NCBI GenBank assembly: GCA_030378005.1
Contig: JAUCGF010000096.1
Location: 1-62,053, forward strand
Length of the DNA: 62,053 bases
Reading direction: 5' to 3'
From: Desulfococcaceae bacterium HSG9
GTDB taxonomy: Bacteria > Desulfobacterota > Desulfobacteria > Desulfobacterales > JAUCGF01
This document shows positions 35,020-44,070 of this stretch, in pieces. The translations under genes and the position numbers were made by a program. The notes under the pieces are model-generated. The model worked only from the letters and a program-made list of their open reading frames with translations, was not told where the DNA came from and made no database searches. Every line of letters begins with the position of its first letter. The first letter of the stretch is position 1.

Positions 35020-36717
35020 ATGGCCAAGTACTTAAATTTATTCTTCGTAATTATAATCCTTATCGTTTACTGGCAAGTAAGGAATTTTGAATTTACAAAT
35101 TTTGATGATAACGTTTATATATATGAAAATCATCATATTCAAGACGGCCTGACCTTTGCTAATGTTGTATGGGCATTCACCTCTGATTACGCCGCTAATT
35201 GGCACCCGCTCACATGGATATCGCATATAGTGGATATGAGTCTGTATGGAATGAATTCTGGCCGACATCATCTTACCAATGTTATTTTACATATTATAAA
35301 CACACTATTGCTATTTTACTTCTTCAATTTTATTTCCGGAAAGTTATGGGCATCCGGTTTTATCGCCGCTCTTTTCGCTTTACATCCGTTACATGTCGAA
35401 TCCGTCGCCTGGGTCGCCGAACGTAAAGACCTGCTGAGTACCTTGTGGGGCGTGTCAGCACTCATAAGCTACGTCCGTTATGTTAAATATAAAGAACTTG
35501 AATGGTATTTGTTCGCACTGTTTTTCTTCATTGCAAGCCTGATGAGCAAACCGATGTTAGTCACCTTACCATTTATACTGCTTCTTTTGGATTACTGGCC
35601 GCTGAAACGCTTTTCATTTTATACATCAAGTGCTAAGAACGAATTAAAAGCGGTCTCTATATGGCGGCTCATTCTGGAGAAACTGCCTTTTTTTGTACTT
35701 GCCGCAGGTTCTGGCATTGTAACGGTTATTGTGCAAAAAAGCGGAGGCGCTGTTGCTCCGTTGGATACTTTCGCTTTAGACCTCCGTATTGGCAATGCGA
35801 TGGTTTCATACTTACAATATATTTGGAAAATGATTTGGCCGTGCGGCCTGGCTGTTTTTTATCCGCATCCTGGCAAGTTGCCGCTATGGCAAATTATTGG
35901 AGCGTTTCTCTTGCTTATGGTTATATCTGTGTCGGTACTCAGATATGGCAGACAGCGTCCCTATCTGATGATCGGATGGTTATGGTACCTAATTATGCTA
36001 GTGCCTGTTATCGGTTTGGTGCAGGTGGGTTCTCAGGCCATGGCGGATCGATATACCTATCTTCCGCTGACCGGATTATTTATCATAATCACTTGGGGGG
36101 GGCATGAACTTTTATCACATTTAAAACACTATAAAGCGATACTCAGCTTTTTCGCAATAGCAACAATTTGCATTTTAACATTTATGACATGGATGCAAGT
36201 GTCTTACTGGAAAAATGACAGCACACTTTTTCAACATGCGTTAGATGTCACACAAAATAATTACCTTGCTCATAATAATTTAGGACTTGCGTTTGCTCGC
36301 AAAGGAAATCTGTCCAAAGCTGTTTTACAATATTCAAAAGCATTACAAATAAAACCATCCCATAAGGAAGCACATAACAATTGTGGTATTGCATTGGCAA
36401 TACAAGGCGAGCCGGATAAAGCGATCTCTCATTTCTATTCTGCGATTCAAATCGATCCTCTCTACAATGAGGCACACAATAACTTAGGGTTTGTGCTTGC
36501 CAACCAGGGCAAGCTTGATGAGGCGATTCAGCATTATTATTTGGCATTAAAAAATAATCCGTCCTCTACAAGAATACACAAAAATTTGGCGAAGGCGTTA
36601 TTTCGCCAAGGGCGAACCAAAGAAGCGGCCTATCATTATTCTGAAGTATTACGTATTAATCCGCATGATGACATTGCACATAAAAATTTAAGGCAATTGT
36701 ATGACAAAAAAAAATAG
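35020..36717 (+). CDS. TMTC-like GT-C membrane protein with TPR repeats, paralogue E
   Basis: 565 residues. Acidic loop TNFDDNVYIYENH, NWHPLTWISHIVDMSLYG, HPLHVESVAWVAERKDLLST, KSGGAVAPLDTFALDLRIGN and GSQAMADRYTYLPLTGLF. Five TPRs from about residue 410. It contains a run of eight G (36095-36102) encoding the two Gly of TWGGHE, and its 3' end (KKK-stop) shares an A9 run with the start of TMTC-F, which it overlaps by 17 bases. It follows a 295-base gap with no gene, which may hold a promoter that I cannot place. Closest to paralogue B by eye. Confidence 0.82.
   Translation: MAKYLNLFFVIIILIVYWQVRNFEFTNFDDNVYIYENHHIQDGLTFANVVWAFTSDYAANWHPLTWISHIVDMSLYGMNSGRHHLTNVILHIINTLLLFYFFNFISGKLWASGFIAALFALHPLHVESVAWVAERKDLLSTLWGVSALISYVRYVKYKELEWYLFALFFFIASLMSKPMLVTLPFILLLLDYWPLKRFSFYTSSAKNELKAVSIWRLILEKLPFFVLAAGSGIVTVIVQKSGGAVAPLDTFALDLRIGNAMVSYLQYIWKMIWPCGLAVFYPHPGKLPLWQIIGAFLLLMVISVSVLRYGRQRPYLMIGWLWYLIMLVPVIGLVQVGSQAMADRYTYLPLTGLFIIITWGGHELLSHLKHYKAILSFFAIATICILTFMTWMQVSYWKNDSTLFQHALDVTQNNYLAHNNLGLAFARKGNLSKAVLQYSKALQIKPSHKEAHNNCGIALAIQGEPDKAISHFYSAIQIDPLYNEAHNNLGFVLANQGKLDEAIQHYYLALKNNPSSTRIHKNLAKALFRQGRTKEAAYHYSEVLRINPHDDIAHKNLRQLYDKKK
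36095..36102 (+). repeat. G8 homopolymer within TMTC-E
   Basis: Eight consecutive G residues in frame (TGG GGG GGG), encoding Trp-Gly-Gly. Slipped-strand change by one base would truncate the protein before its TPR domain. Confidence 0.9.
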
Positions 36718-38809
36718 CGCCGCCAAAGCATTTTTTTCCATACGATTTGAATTTCTGATTTGTTTGTTCCTTATCATCACTCTGCTTGGCGTTTATTGGC
36801 AAGTAAGAACTTTCGGCTTTACCCTTTTTGATGACACACTATATGTATCAGAAAATCGTTATGTAAAAAACGGATTGAGTTTCAAAGCATTCAAATGGGC
36901 CTTTAATTTTGAAAATAAGACGAACACTCATTGGCATCCGTTAACATGGCTTTCTCATGCGCTTGATTGCCATATTTACGGGTTGGAACCCGGCCGGCAC
37001 CATATAACCAACCTGATTTTCCATATAATCAGCACTCTATTGCTGTTTTTATCATTAAAACACATGACTGACGACCTCTGGCAAAGTGCGTTTGTCGCCT
37101 CTTTGTTTGCTTTACACCCCCTGAATGTTAATTCGGTAGCTTGGATCGCCGAACGCAAGAATGTTTTAAGCACATTTTTCTGGATGCTCACCGTATGGCT
37201 ATACGCTTGGTATTGTGCAAAGCCCAAACTTTATCGCTATTTAACGGTAGTGCTATCGTTGGCATTAGGGCTTCTTTCCAAACCGATGCTTGTAACGCTC
37301 CCTTGTGTGCTCATTTTGCTTGATTACTGGCCTTTAGAACGTTTTCAAAAAAAATGGAGTAGAAATGATTGCATCAAAACAAGAATAAAAAAATTGAATC
37401 CTCCAATTGCATCAATTCGACATAAGCTCGCATCTTTTCCATTTATATTAATACTGGAAAAAATACCTCTTTTTATTATTTCCGGAATTACTGTTCACTT
37501 ATCTTCATCAGCACTACAAGATTTGGAACCAATGGCAGGTTTTTATGCTGTCCCTATGATGCTTCGTATTGAAAATGCGCTTGTTTCATATATTATTTAC
37601 ATCAATAAAATGTTTTGGCCTGATAATTTAGCCGTTTTCTATCCCTATCCGGATATGATTCCTTTATGGCAGACCATTGGTGCGTTTATCATTCTGCTTG
37701 CCATAACCTTATTCGCTGTCAAAAAATGTGAACAACATTCTTATATTATCATTGGTTGGTTATGGTATATCGGGACTTTGGTACCGGCATTAGGGTTGGT
37801 GCAGACAGGTCTTTGGCCTGCGTATGCTGATCGATTCACATATATACCGCTTATTGGCCTTTTCATCATTTTAGCTTATGGTTTGCCGGAATTATATTTT
37901 AAATGGCATTGCCGTAAAACCGGTCTGATTACCGCTGTTACAATTATTTTAATAACGCTCATATTCATCACATATAATCATGTGCAGCATTGGAAAGACG
38001 ATATTGCACTATTTCAGCAAACAATAGCTGTGACCGAAGATAATTATATTGCGCACAATAATCTCGGTCTGGCGTTTATGAATCATGATCAACCTGTTAA
38101 AGCAATTAAACATTTTTCTGAGGCATTACGAATCTATCCGGGGCATACATTAGCGCATAACAACATGGGTTTTCTTCTGGCCAAACAGGGAAAAATTGAT
38201 GAAGCTATACGATATTACTTAAATGCAATCTGGATAAACCCTGACTTTAAAAAAGCACATGCCAATATTGCGGTTGCCTTGATGAAACAAAACCGTACTG
38301 TTGAAGCCATTGAACATTATCAAACAGCAGTTCGTATAGATCCCAAGTATGCTGAAGTGCATCTTAATTTAGGTGTAGCACTTGCCGGACAATGCATGAC
38401 TAAAGAGGCTGTCAATCATTTATATATCGTATTAGAAATAAATGACGGTTATGAAGCCCAAGCGCATTATAATCTTGGCAATGTTTTAAGAATGCAAGAG
38501 AATATTGATGATGCTATTTATCATTATTTAGAGGCGTTACAGATAAAACCAGATTTTGTAAAAGCACATAATAATCTCGGCATTGCTTTTATTCAAAAAG
38601 GAAAAATTGATAAAGCTGTAATTAATTTTAAAAAAGCGTTACAAATCAACCCTAATGCTGAAGACGCGTATAATAATCTGATAAAGGCTTTGGCAATTAC
38701 AAAAAAAGAAATAAAAACAGGTATTCTTCAAGATAGCTTGCAAGTAGTTTACAATTTGTCTATTCCGTTCCAAATAAGGAGGGATGCCAAAAATAATATG
38801 GTGATTTAA
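36701..38809 (+). CDS. TMTC-like GT-C membrane protein with TPR repeats, paralogue F
   Basis: 702 residues. Acidic loop TLFDDTLYVSENR, HWHPLTWLSHALDCHIYG, HPLNVNSVAWIAERKNVLST, and PAYADRFTYIPLIGLF. Two departures from the other copies: the HxES of the fourth motif is NVNS, and the conserved GGAVAS loop is replaced by SALQDLEPMAGFY, so this copy may use a different substrate or be less active. About seven TPRs (AHNNLGIAFIQKGKIDKAVI) are followed by a 40-residue tail. The ATG lies inside the end of TMTC-E; codons 2-5 contain an A9 run. Confidence 0.8.
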   Translation: MTKKNSAAKAFFSIRFEFLICLFLIITLLGVYWQVRTFGFTLFDDTLYVSENRYVKNGLSFKAFKWAFNFENKTNTHWHPLTWLSHALDCHIYGLEPGRHHITNLIFHIISTLLLFLSLKHMTDDLWQSAFVASLFALHPLNVNSVAWIAERKNVLSTFFWMLTVWLYAWYCAKPKLYRYLTVVLSLALGLLSKPMLVTLPCVLILLDYWPLERFQKKWSRNDCIKTRIKKLNPPIASIRHKLASFPFILILEKIPLFIISGITVHLSSSALQDLEPMAGFYAVPMMLRIENALVSYIIYINKMFWPDNLAVFYPYPDMIPLWQTIGAFIILLAITLFAVKKCEQHSYIIIGWLWYIGTLVPALGLVQTGLWPAYADRFTYIPLIGLFIILAYGLPELYFKWHCRKTGLITAVTIILITLIFITYNHVQHWKDDIALFQQTIAVTEDNYIAHNNLGLAFMNHDQPVKAIKHFSEALRIYPGHTLAHNNMGFLLAKQGKIDEAIRYYLNAIWINPDFKKAHANIAVALMKQNRTVEAIEHYQTAVRIDPKYAEVHLNLGVALAGQCMTKEAVNHLYIVLEINDGYEAQAHYNLGNVLRMQENIDDAIYHYLEALQIKPDFVKAHNNLGIAFIQKGKIDKAVINFKKALQINPNAEDAYNNLIKALAITKKEIKTGILQDSLQVVYNLSIPFQIRRDAKNNMVI
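36706..36714 (+). repeat. A9 homopolymer at the TMTC-E/TMTC-F junction
   Basis: Nine A residues shared by the last Lys codons of TMTC-E and codons 2-5 of TMTC-F. A one-base slip in DNA or mRNA would shift TMTC-F out of frame at its start. Confidence 0.85.
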
Positions 38810-38823
38810 CATGCGAATCAAGG

Positions 38824-38879
38824 ATTGAATTTAACTGTGTAAATTCAATGGATTACGAAACCATTTTAAACAATGGTTT
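38824..38879. terminator. Two hairpins ending the TMTC gene cluster
   Basis: ATTGAATTTA pairs with TAAATTCAAT (38824-38849, 10 bp perfect), then AAACCATT with AATGGTTT (38858-38879 region, 8 bp perfect). Neither has a long T-run, so they may be weak terminators or mRNA 3' end protectors. They begin about 15 bases after the TMTC-F stop. Confidence 0.45.
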
Positions 38880-38995
38880 GGCGTAACTCGACGTAACCCA
38901 CTGTTTTCATTATATCTAAATTTTCAACCCTTAATTGGCATTTAATACAGAAATAAAGTAAACTGAAATAAATAGACAGCGGTAATTATTTTAAA

Positions 38996-39011
38996 TGGTA
39001 CAAAATTTGCA
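38996..39011 (+). promoter_or_regulatory. Sigma-54 (RpoN) promoter of the polysaccharide operon
   Basis: TGGTACAAAATTTGCA fits the extended consensus TGGYACR-N4-TTGCW at every position, with the GG and GC twelve bases apart. It lies about 87 bases before the first gene of the long operon. The adjoining GTCAACTCGACAATT could hold an activator site but this cannot be judged. Confidence 0.65.
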
Positions 39012-39097
39012 TACATATCATTTATCAATATTGTCAACTCGACAATTTAACACTACCCAATTTTCTTTGATTAGCAACTGTATGAAAGACCAATAAA

Positions 39098-40621
39098 ATG
39101 CCATCAGATAAAATTATAGCATTAGAAAAATTAACGGAAATTGTTACTGGCCTCCGAAAACAAAATCAAAAAATAATTCATTGTCATGGCTGTTTCGATC
39201 TTCTGCATATCGGACATATTCGCTATTTACAACAAGCCAAACAGATGGGTGATATTTTGATAGTAACCATCACACCGGATCAATATGTAGATAAAGGACC
39301 TAGGCGTCCGGCGTTTAACGCTGACTATCGTGCTGAAGCCATCGCATCGCTTGATTCCGTTGACTATGTGACACTGAACAAATGGCCCACTGCAGAGGAG
39401 GCTTTGCGCTTACTGCGCCCTGATGTTTATGTCAAAGGCTCTGACTTTAAAAATGCCGCTTCCGATCCGACCGGAAAATTGGTTCAAGAAGAAAAGATTG
39501 TAAAAGAGATTGGAGCGGAACTAGCCTTTACAGAAGATATTGTTTTCAGTTCGACAAATTTAATCAATCGTTTTTTCACCATGTTTCCAGAGGAAACGCA
39601 GCAATACCTGAAAATTTTCCGAACACGCTATAACCTTGAAGAGATTATTGCACTTTTAAATCAAATATCTTCGCTCAACGTACTTGTTATCGGCGATACG
39701 ATTTTGGATGATTATCACTATTGCCATGCCATTGGAACATCTTCCAAAGATCCCGCGTTGGCGTTGCAATATGAATCCCATGATCTTTTTGCCGGTGGTG
39801 TTCTGGCGGTAGCCAATCATGTCGCTAATTTTGCTGGCAAGGTACAATTGGTGACGGTTTTAGGGACTAACGAAAGTTATGAAAATTTTATTCGGTCTAA
39901 ATTACATCCCAATGTCGATCCTTACTTTGTTTATCAGGATGATGCGCCCACGCTGATGAAAAGACGTTTTGTTGAAGGATATTCCCTGAATAAACTCTTT
40001 GAAGTATATATAATGGACGATTCAGGGCTTTCAGCCGATAAAGATATCGCACTTCGTAACTGGTTAAAGGAAAAAATAAAAAATTATGATATGGTTATTG
40101 CGGCTGATTTCGGACATGGTGCGATCAGTGACCGAATTCGAAAAACACTTGTTGATAAGGCGCCTTTTCTGGCAGTCAATACTCAGGCGAATGCCGGTAA
40201 CAGAGGTTTTCATACGGTAAGCCGCTATCATCAGGCTGATTTTGTCAGTATTGCAGAACATGAAATTCGTTTGGAAATGCGCGATACAAAAGGCCAAATC
40301 AATCCTATGGTGGAAAAAATAAGTGATCTGATGTGTTGCGACTGTTTTGTTCTTACCCGTGGTAAGAGAGGGTGTGTTATAAAAAGTAAAGACGGGCCCA
40401 TAATCGAAGTGCCCGCTTTTGCCCAGACTGTCGTTGATCGAATTGGTGCCGGAGACGCCTTTCTTTCTGTGACCGCTCTCGCCGCCTTTTTAAAAGCTGA
40501 ACCTGAACTTATCGGTTTTATCGGTAATGCTGTGGGTGCGCTTGCGGTTGAAATTCTTGGCAATCAGAAAGCTATCGACAAAATGAGCCTGCAAAAATAC
40601 TTAACAGCATTGATGAAGTAA
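39098..40621 (+). CDS. HldE-like bifunctional sugar nucleotidyltransferase/kinase, reversed domain order
   Basis: 507 residues. The N-terminal domain (1-150) is a nucleotidyltransferase: HCHGCFDLLHIGHIRYLQQA with the HIGH motif, and DVYVKGSDF. The C-terminal domain (190-500) is a PfkB/ribokinase-type kinase: LVIGDTILDDYHYC near its start, FAGGVLAVANHVA and the anion-hole DRIGAGDAFLS near 450. E. coli HldE has the kinase first; here the order is reversed. It would phosphorylate and activate a sugar such as heptose-7-phosphate. First gene of the operon and two bases from the next, behind a sigma-54 type promoter. Confidence 0.85.
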   Translation: MPSDKIIALEKLTEIVTGLRKQNQKIIHCHGCFDLLHIGHIRYLQQAKQMGDILIVTITPDQYVDKGPRRPAFNADYRAEAIASLDSVDYVTLNKWPTAEEALRLLRPDVYVKGSDFKNAASDPTGKLVQEEKIVKEIGAELAFTEDIVFSSTNLINRFFTMFPEETQQYLKIFRTRYNLEEIIALLNQISSLNVLVIGDTILDDYHYCHAIGTSSKDPALALQYESHDLFAGGVLAVANHVANFAGKVQLVTVLGTNESYENFIRSKLHPNVDPYFVYQDDAPTLMKRRFVEGYSLNKLFEVYIMDDSGLSADKDIALRNWLKEKIKNYDMVIAADFGHGAISDRIRKTLVDKAPFLAVNTQANAGNRGFHTVSRYHQADFVSIAEHEIRLEMRDTKGQINPMVEKISDLMCCDCFVLTRGKRGCVIKSKDGPIIEVPAFAQTVVDRIGAGDAFLSVTALAAFLKAEPELIGFIGNAVGALAVEILGNQKAIDKMSLQKYLTALMK

Positions 40622-40622
40622 T

Positions 40623-41594
40623 ATGAAGAAGGACTATCCTATATTCGACACTTCCCGCCTTAATCTTCTTCCGCTGTCGGAGCGCAGACATGATCTTGAT
40701 CTATCGGTGATTTTACCTTTGGCCTCCTGCGAGCAGAACAATGACAGTTTAACCACCGTTGCCGGACGAATTGTTCAAGCGCGCAATCATGGCGCACCTG
40801 TCGTATTAATGATGGGTGCCCATGTACTTCGGTCCGGCGTCCAACGCTACATTATTGATTTGATGGAAAAAGGCTTCATTTCCTGTATCGCTATGAATGG
40901 CGCCTGCGCAATTCATGATTATGAATTTGCTTTGATCGGAAAAACAACGGAAAATGTATCAAATTATATTCGCGCGGGACAATTCGGTCTTTGGCAGGAG
41001 ACAGGACATATTAATCGCATTGTAAAACAGGCGTCGTATGAAGGCATCGGGTTGGGAGAGGCTGTTGGCAGAGAAATCGTACAAGGGGATTTTCCTAATA
41101 AAGAAATCAGTATTTTCGCGGCAGGCTATCGTTTGAGAGTTTTACTTACTGTGCATGTGGGCATTGGTTATGATATCATACACGAACATCCCGATTGTGA
41201 CGGGGCCGCTTACGGAGCGACCAGCTATCGTGATTTTCTGCGGTTTGCGAAAATAATAGAATCTCTTCAAAACGGTGTTATTATGAATTTTGGCAGTGCT
41301 GTGATGGCACCTGAAATTTATCTCAAAGCGCTATCTATGGCGCGTAATGTGGCCATCCAAAATAACAGGCAAATTAATAACTTTACAGCACTGGTCTGCG
41401 ACCTTTATGCGTTACCGAAAAATTTTCATAGTCAACCATCGAAGCAAATTGCGGGTTATTATTTCAGGCCGTGGAAAACCATGCTTGTCCGTACGGTAGC
41501 GGATGGTGGTGAAAGCTATTACGTACAGGCCCCCCATAACCGTACAATTCCTGAATTATGGACAGCAATCCAAAAAATAAGGGGCGAAGAATGA
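40623..41594 (+). CDS. Deoxyhypusine synthase-like protein of a sugar locus
   Basis: 323 residues. GAPVVLMMGAHVLRSGVQRY, IIDLMEKGFISCIAMNGACA and IHDYEFALIGKTTENV recall the NAD-binding core of deoxyhypusine synthases (which have a similar G-H-x-x-x-x-G and N-G-A-x-x-x-H-D pattern). Bacteria lack eIF5A, so the true substrate must differ. Further on HEHPDCDGAAYGATSYRDFL and MNFGSAVMAPEIYLKAL. The position between the HldE-like and GmhA-like genes, with a four-base overlap to the latter, ties it to the same sugar pathway. A dehydrogenase or isomerase role is my guess, not shown. Confidence 0.6.
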   Translation: MKKDYPIFDTSRLNLLPLSERRHDLDLSVILPLASCEQNNDSLTTVAGRIVQARNHGAPVVLMMGAHVLRSGVQRYIIDLMEKGFISCIAMNGACAIHDYEFALIGKTTENVSNYIRAGQFGLWQETGHINRIVKQASYEGIGLGEAVGREIVQGDFPNKEISIFAAGYRLRVLLTVHVGIGYDIIHEHPDCDGAAYGATSYRDFLRFAKIIESLQNGVIMNFGSAVMAPEIYLKALSMARNVAIQNNRQINNFTALVCDLYALPKNFHSQPSKQIAGYYFRPWKTMLVRTVADGGESYYVQAPHNRTIPELWTAIQKIRGEE

Positions 41595-42157
41595 TTTGGT
41601 CAGACAACATTTTGGAACTTAGTGAAACGCTTAAAAATCTTTCAGTCAAAGACAATCAAAATAATGATCTCGCTCTTGACAAAGGCTTTTCAATTTGGAA
41701 AGATATAGCATTAAATGCTAGAGAGAGCGGACGAAGTATTTTTTTTGTAGGCAACGGAGCGAGCGCTTCCATGGCCAGTCACTTTGCTGCTGATTTGGCC
41801 AAAAACGGAAGAGTGAAAACGGAAGTATTCACCGATCTTGCTTTGATAACCGCCGTTGCCAACGACATTTCATACGATCAGGTGTTTGCCGAGCTGTTAC
41901 GATTGAAAATGGATCAAGATGACATACTGATTGCCATTAGCGGTTCCGGAAATTCACCCAATGTTCTTCGTGCTGCTGAAGCAGCCGCCGAACAGGGCGG
42001 AACCATTATAACGTTATCTGCGATGAAGGCTGAAAATAAACTCAGACAATCAGGAAACCTCAATTTCTACATTCCAGCTCAAACTTATGGCTTTGCAGAG
42101 ACCGGCCATGCCGCTATTTTGCATTTTTGGATTGATTCAATCGTCGATCCTATCTGA
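41591..42157 (+). CDS. SIS-domain sugar isomerase (GmhA-like)
   Basis: 188 residues. The phosphosugar-binding SIS motifs are clear: IFFVGNGASASMASHFAADL (residues about 48-67), LKMDQDDILIAISGSGNSPN (about 112-131) and TIITLSAM. GmhA converts sedoheptulose-7-phosphate to heptose-7-phosphate, and GAS/HFA/GSGNS match GmhA-type members. The start ATG at 41591 overlaps the previous stop (ATGA); an upstream ATG (41558) would add 11 residues. Together with the transketolase and HldE-like genes it suggests a heptose route (inference). Confidence 0.82.
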   Translation: MIWSDNILELSETLKNLSVKDNQNNDLALDKGFSIWKDIALNARESGRSIFFVGNGASASMASHFAADLAKNGRVKTEVFTDLALITAVANDISYDQVFAELLRLKMDQDDILIAISGSGNSPNVLRAAEAAAEQGGTIITLSAMKAENKLRQSGNLNFYIPAQTYGFAETGHAAILHFWIDSIVDPI

Positions 42158-42175
42158 AAAAAGGAGTAAGCTAAG

Positions 42176-43180
42176 TTGAAATCAAAGCAATTAAAAACTG
42201 TTCTGGTAACTGGTGGTGCCGGTTATGTCGGTGCGGTACTTGTGCCCAAACTGATAAATGCCGGTTATAAAGTCAAAGTAATAGACCTTTATTTATACGG
42301 TACGGATGTATTTGACACTGTGCCCAAGAAAACTGATTTAACGGAAATAAAAGGGGACATACGCGATCAACGGCTATTGGCAAAGCACATACCAGGATGT
42401 GATGCCATTATCCATTTAGCATGTATTTCCAATGATCCCAGCTATGAGTTGGATCCTCAATTAGGTAAATCCATTAATTATGATGCTTTTCCACCCCTTG
42501 TTGATATATCCAAAAAATCAGGCGTAAAAAGATTTATATATGCATCCAGTTCCAGCGTCTATGGGATCAAGAATGAACTGGAGGTTACCGAAGACCTGTC
42601 GTTGGATCCCTTGACCGATTATTCCAAATTTAAAGCCTTATGTGAGGAATATCTGCAAAGCGAGGCTACGGATGATTTTATTGTAACCACCATCCGACCT
42701 TCCACAGTTTGCGGCTATTCTCCCCGTCAACGATTGGATTTGACTGTGAATATTTTAACCAATCATGCGATTAACAAAGGGAAAATCACAGTTTTCGGAG
42801 GCAGACAGAAACGACCCAATTTGCATATTGCCGATATGACCGACCTGTACCTGTTTCTATTAGAACAAGCAGATCAAAATATTCATAAAAAAATTTACAA
42901 TGTCGGGTATGAAAATTATTCCGTTCATGATATAGCTGAAAAGGTAAGAAATACGTTAGACGGTAATATTCCGATTACCACAACTCCTACGGATGATAAT
43001 CGTTCCTATCATGTTTCTTCCAAAAAGATTAAAGCCGAACTTGGCTTTGAGGCCAGTCACAGCATAGAACAAGCGATTATAGATTTGCAAAAGGCATTTG
43101 ATTCGGGTAAAATACCGAACCCCATGGATGATATACGCTACTATAACATCAGAACCATGCAATCCGTTCATCTTAAATGA
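42176..43180 (+). CDS. NAD-dependent sugar epimerase/dehydratase (extended SDR)
   Basis: 334 residues from a TTG start preceded by AAGGAG nine bases upstream. NAD-binding VTGGAGYVGAVLVPKL at the N terminus, DLTEIKGDIRD, IIHLACIS, then YASSSSVYG and the catalytic TDYSKFKALCEE (YxxxK). The later region HIADMTDLYLFLLEQ and YNVGYENYSVHDIA is typical of UDP-glucose epimerase or GDP-sugar families. The exact sugar nucleotide is not predictable. Confidence 0.85.
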   Translation: MKSKQLKTVLVTGGAGYVGAVLVPKLINAGYKVKVIDLYLYGTDVFDTVPKKTDLTEIKGDIRDQRLLAKHIPGCDAIIHLACISNDPSYELDPQLGKSINYDAFPPLVDISKKSGVKRFIYASSSSVYGIKNELEVTEDLSLDPLTDYSKFKALCEEYLQSEATDDFIVTTIRPSTVCGYSPRQRLDLTVNILTNHAINKGKITVFGGRQKRPNLHIADMTDLYLFLLEQADQNIHKKIYNVGYENYSVHDIAEKVRNTLDGNIPITTTPTDDNRSYHVSSKKIKAELGFEASHSIEQAIIDLQKAFDSGKIPNPMDDIRYYNIRTMQSVHLK

Positions 43181-43248
43181 TTGCAACTATTCTGATCTTA
43201 TATGCAAAAATCGAATTTAATGAATAAGCCAATAGATGAAAAATAGTT

Positions 43249-44070
43249 ATGAAGACAGATATTACCGAACTTGAATCTGTTGCCAGTCAGATACGCGGCA
43301 AGCTGGTGGAAATGTCGCATTATAGCAGGGCGGCCCACTTAGGCTCCGCCCTCTCTTGTGTAGATATTCTGGTAACCTTATACTGGAATAGTTTGGCGAT
43401 AGCACCTGATAATCCTGCTGCGCCTGATCGAGATCGATTTATCCTTAGCAAAGGACACGCTGCTGCCGCGCTGTTTGCCACACTGGCAATGAAAGGATTT
43501 TTTCCTGAAACACTTCTGGATACTTTCGGCCAAGCGGGTGGCCTCCTTGAAGAGCATCCCGGCCCCGGTTGCGCACCAGGTGTGGAAGCAGCCACCGGCT
43601 CCCTAGGACATGGGCTGCCTTTGGGAATCGGTATGGCTCTGGCCAGCCGTATTCAAAGCATACCGTATCGTGTTTGTGTCTTGATGAGTGACGGTGAATG
43701 CAATGAAGGCTCGGTTTGGGAAGGCGCAATGTTTGCCGCCGGAAAACGTCTGCACAATCTTCTGGCAATTATTGATTTTAATAAATGGCAGGCCACCGGT
43801 CGCAGTTGTGAAGTCATGGCTTTAGAGCCATTAGAGCAAAAATGGCGGTCATTCGGATGGGAAGCTTATGAAATTAACGGCCACGATATAAAAGTACTTT
43901 TAGAAATAATGAACCGCTTCCCCAGCGTTTCTGGAAAACCTGTCGCGATAATTGCGCATACTATTAAAGGCAAAGGTGTTTCATTCATGGAAGATGACAA
44001 TAACTGGCATTATCGCATCCCCAATGCCCAGGAGGTCGTCAAAGCCAAGGGGGAGCTGGGGCTATTATGA
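43249..44070 (+). CDS. Transketolase, N-terminal (TPP-binding) subunit
   Basis: 273 residues, the first half of a split transketolase. SRAAHLGSALSCVDILVTLY and SKGHAAAALFATL are the usual start; GSLGHGLPLGIGMALASR, then the TPP motif MSDGECNEGSVWEGAMFAAG with LLAIIDFNKWQATG (GDG...N). The C-terminal subunit overlaps it by four bases (ATGA). In this setting it could transfer two-carbon units to build sedoheptulose-7-phosphate or another unusual sugar, rather than serve central metabolism. Confidence 0.92.
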   Translation: MKTDITELESVASQIRGKLVEMSHYSRAAHLGSALSCVDILVTLYWNSLAIAPDNPAAPDRDRFILSKGHAAAALFATLAMKGFFPETLLDTFGQAGGLLEEHPGPGCAPGVEAATGSLGHGLPLGIGMALASRIQSIPYRVCVLMSDGECNEGSVWEGAMFAAGKRLHNLLAIIDFNKWQATGRSCEVMALEPLEQKWRSFGWEAYEINGHDIKVLLEIMNRFPSVSGKPVAIIAHTIKGKGVSFMEDDNNWHYRIPNAQEVVKAKGELGLL

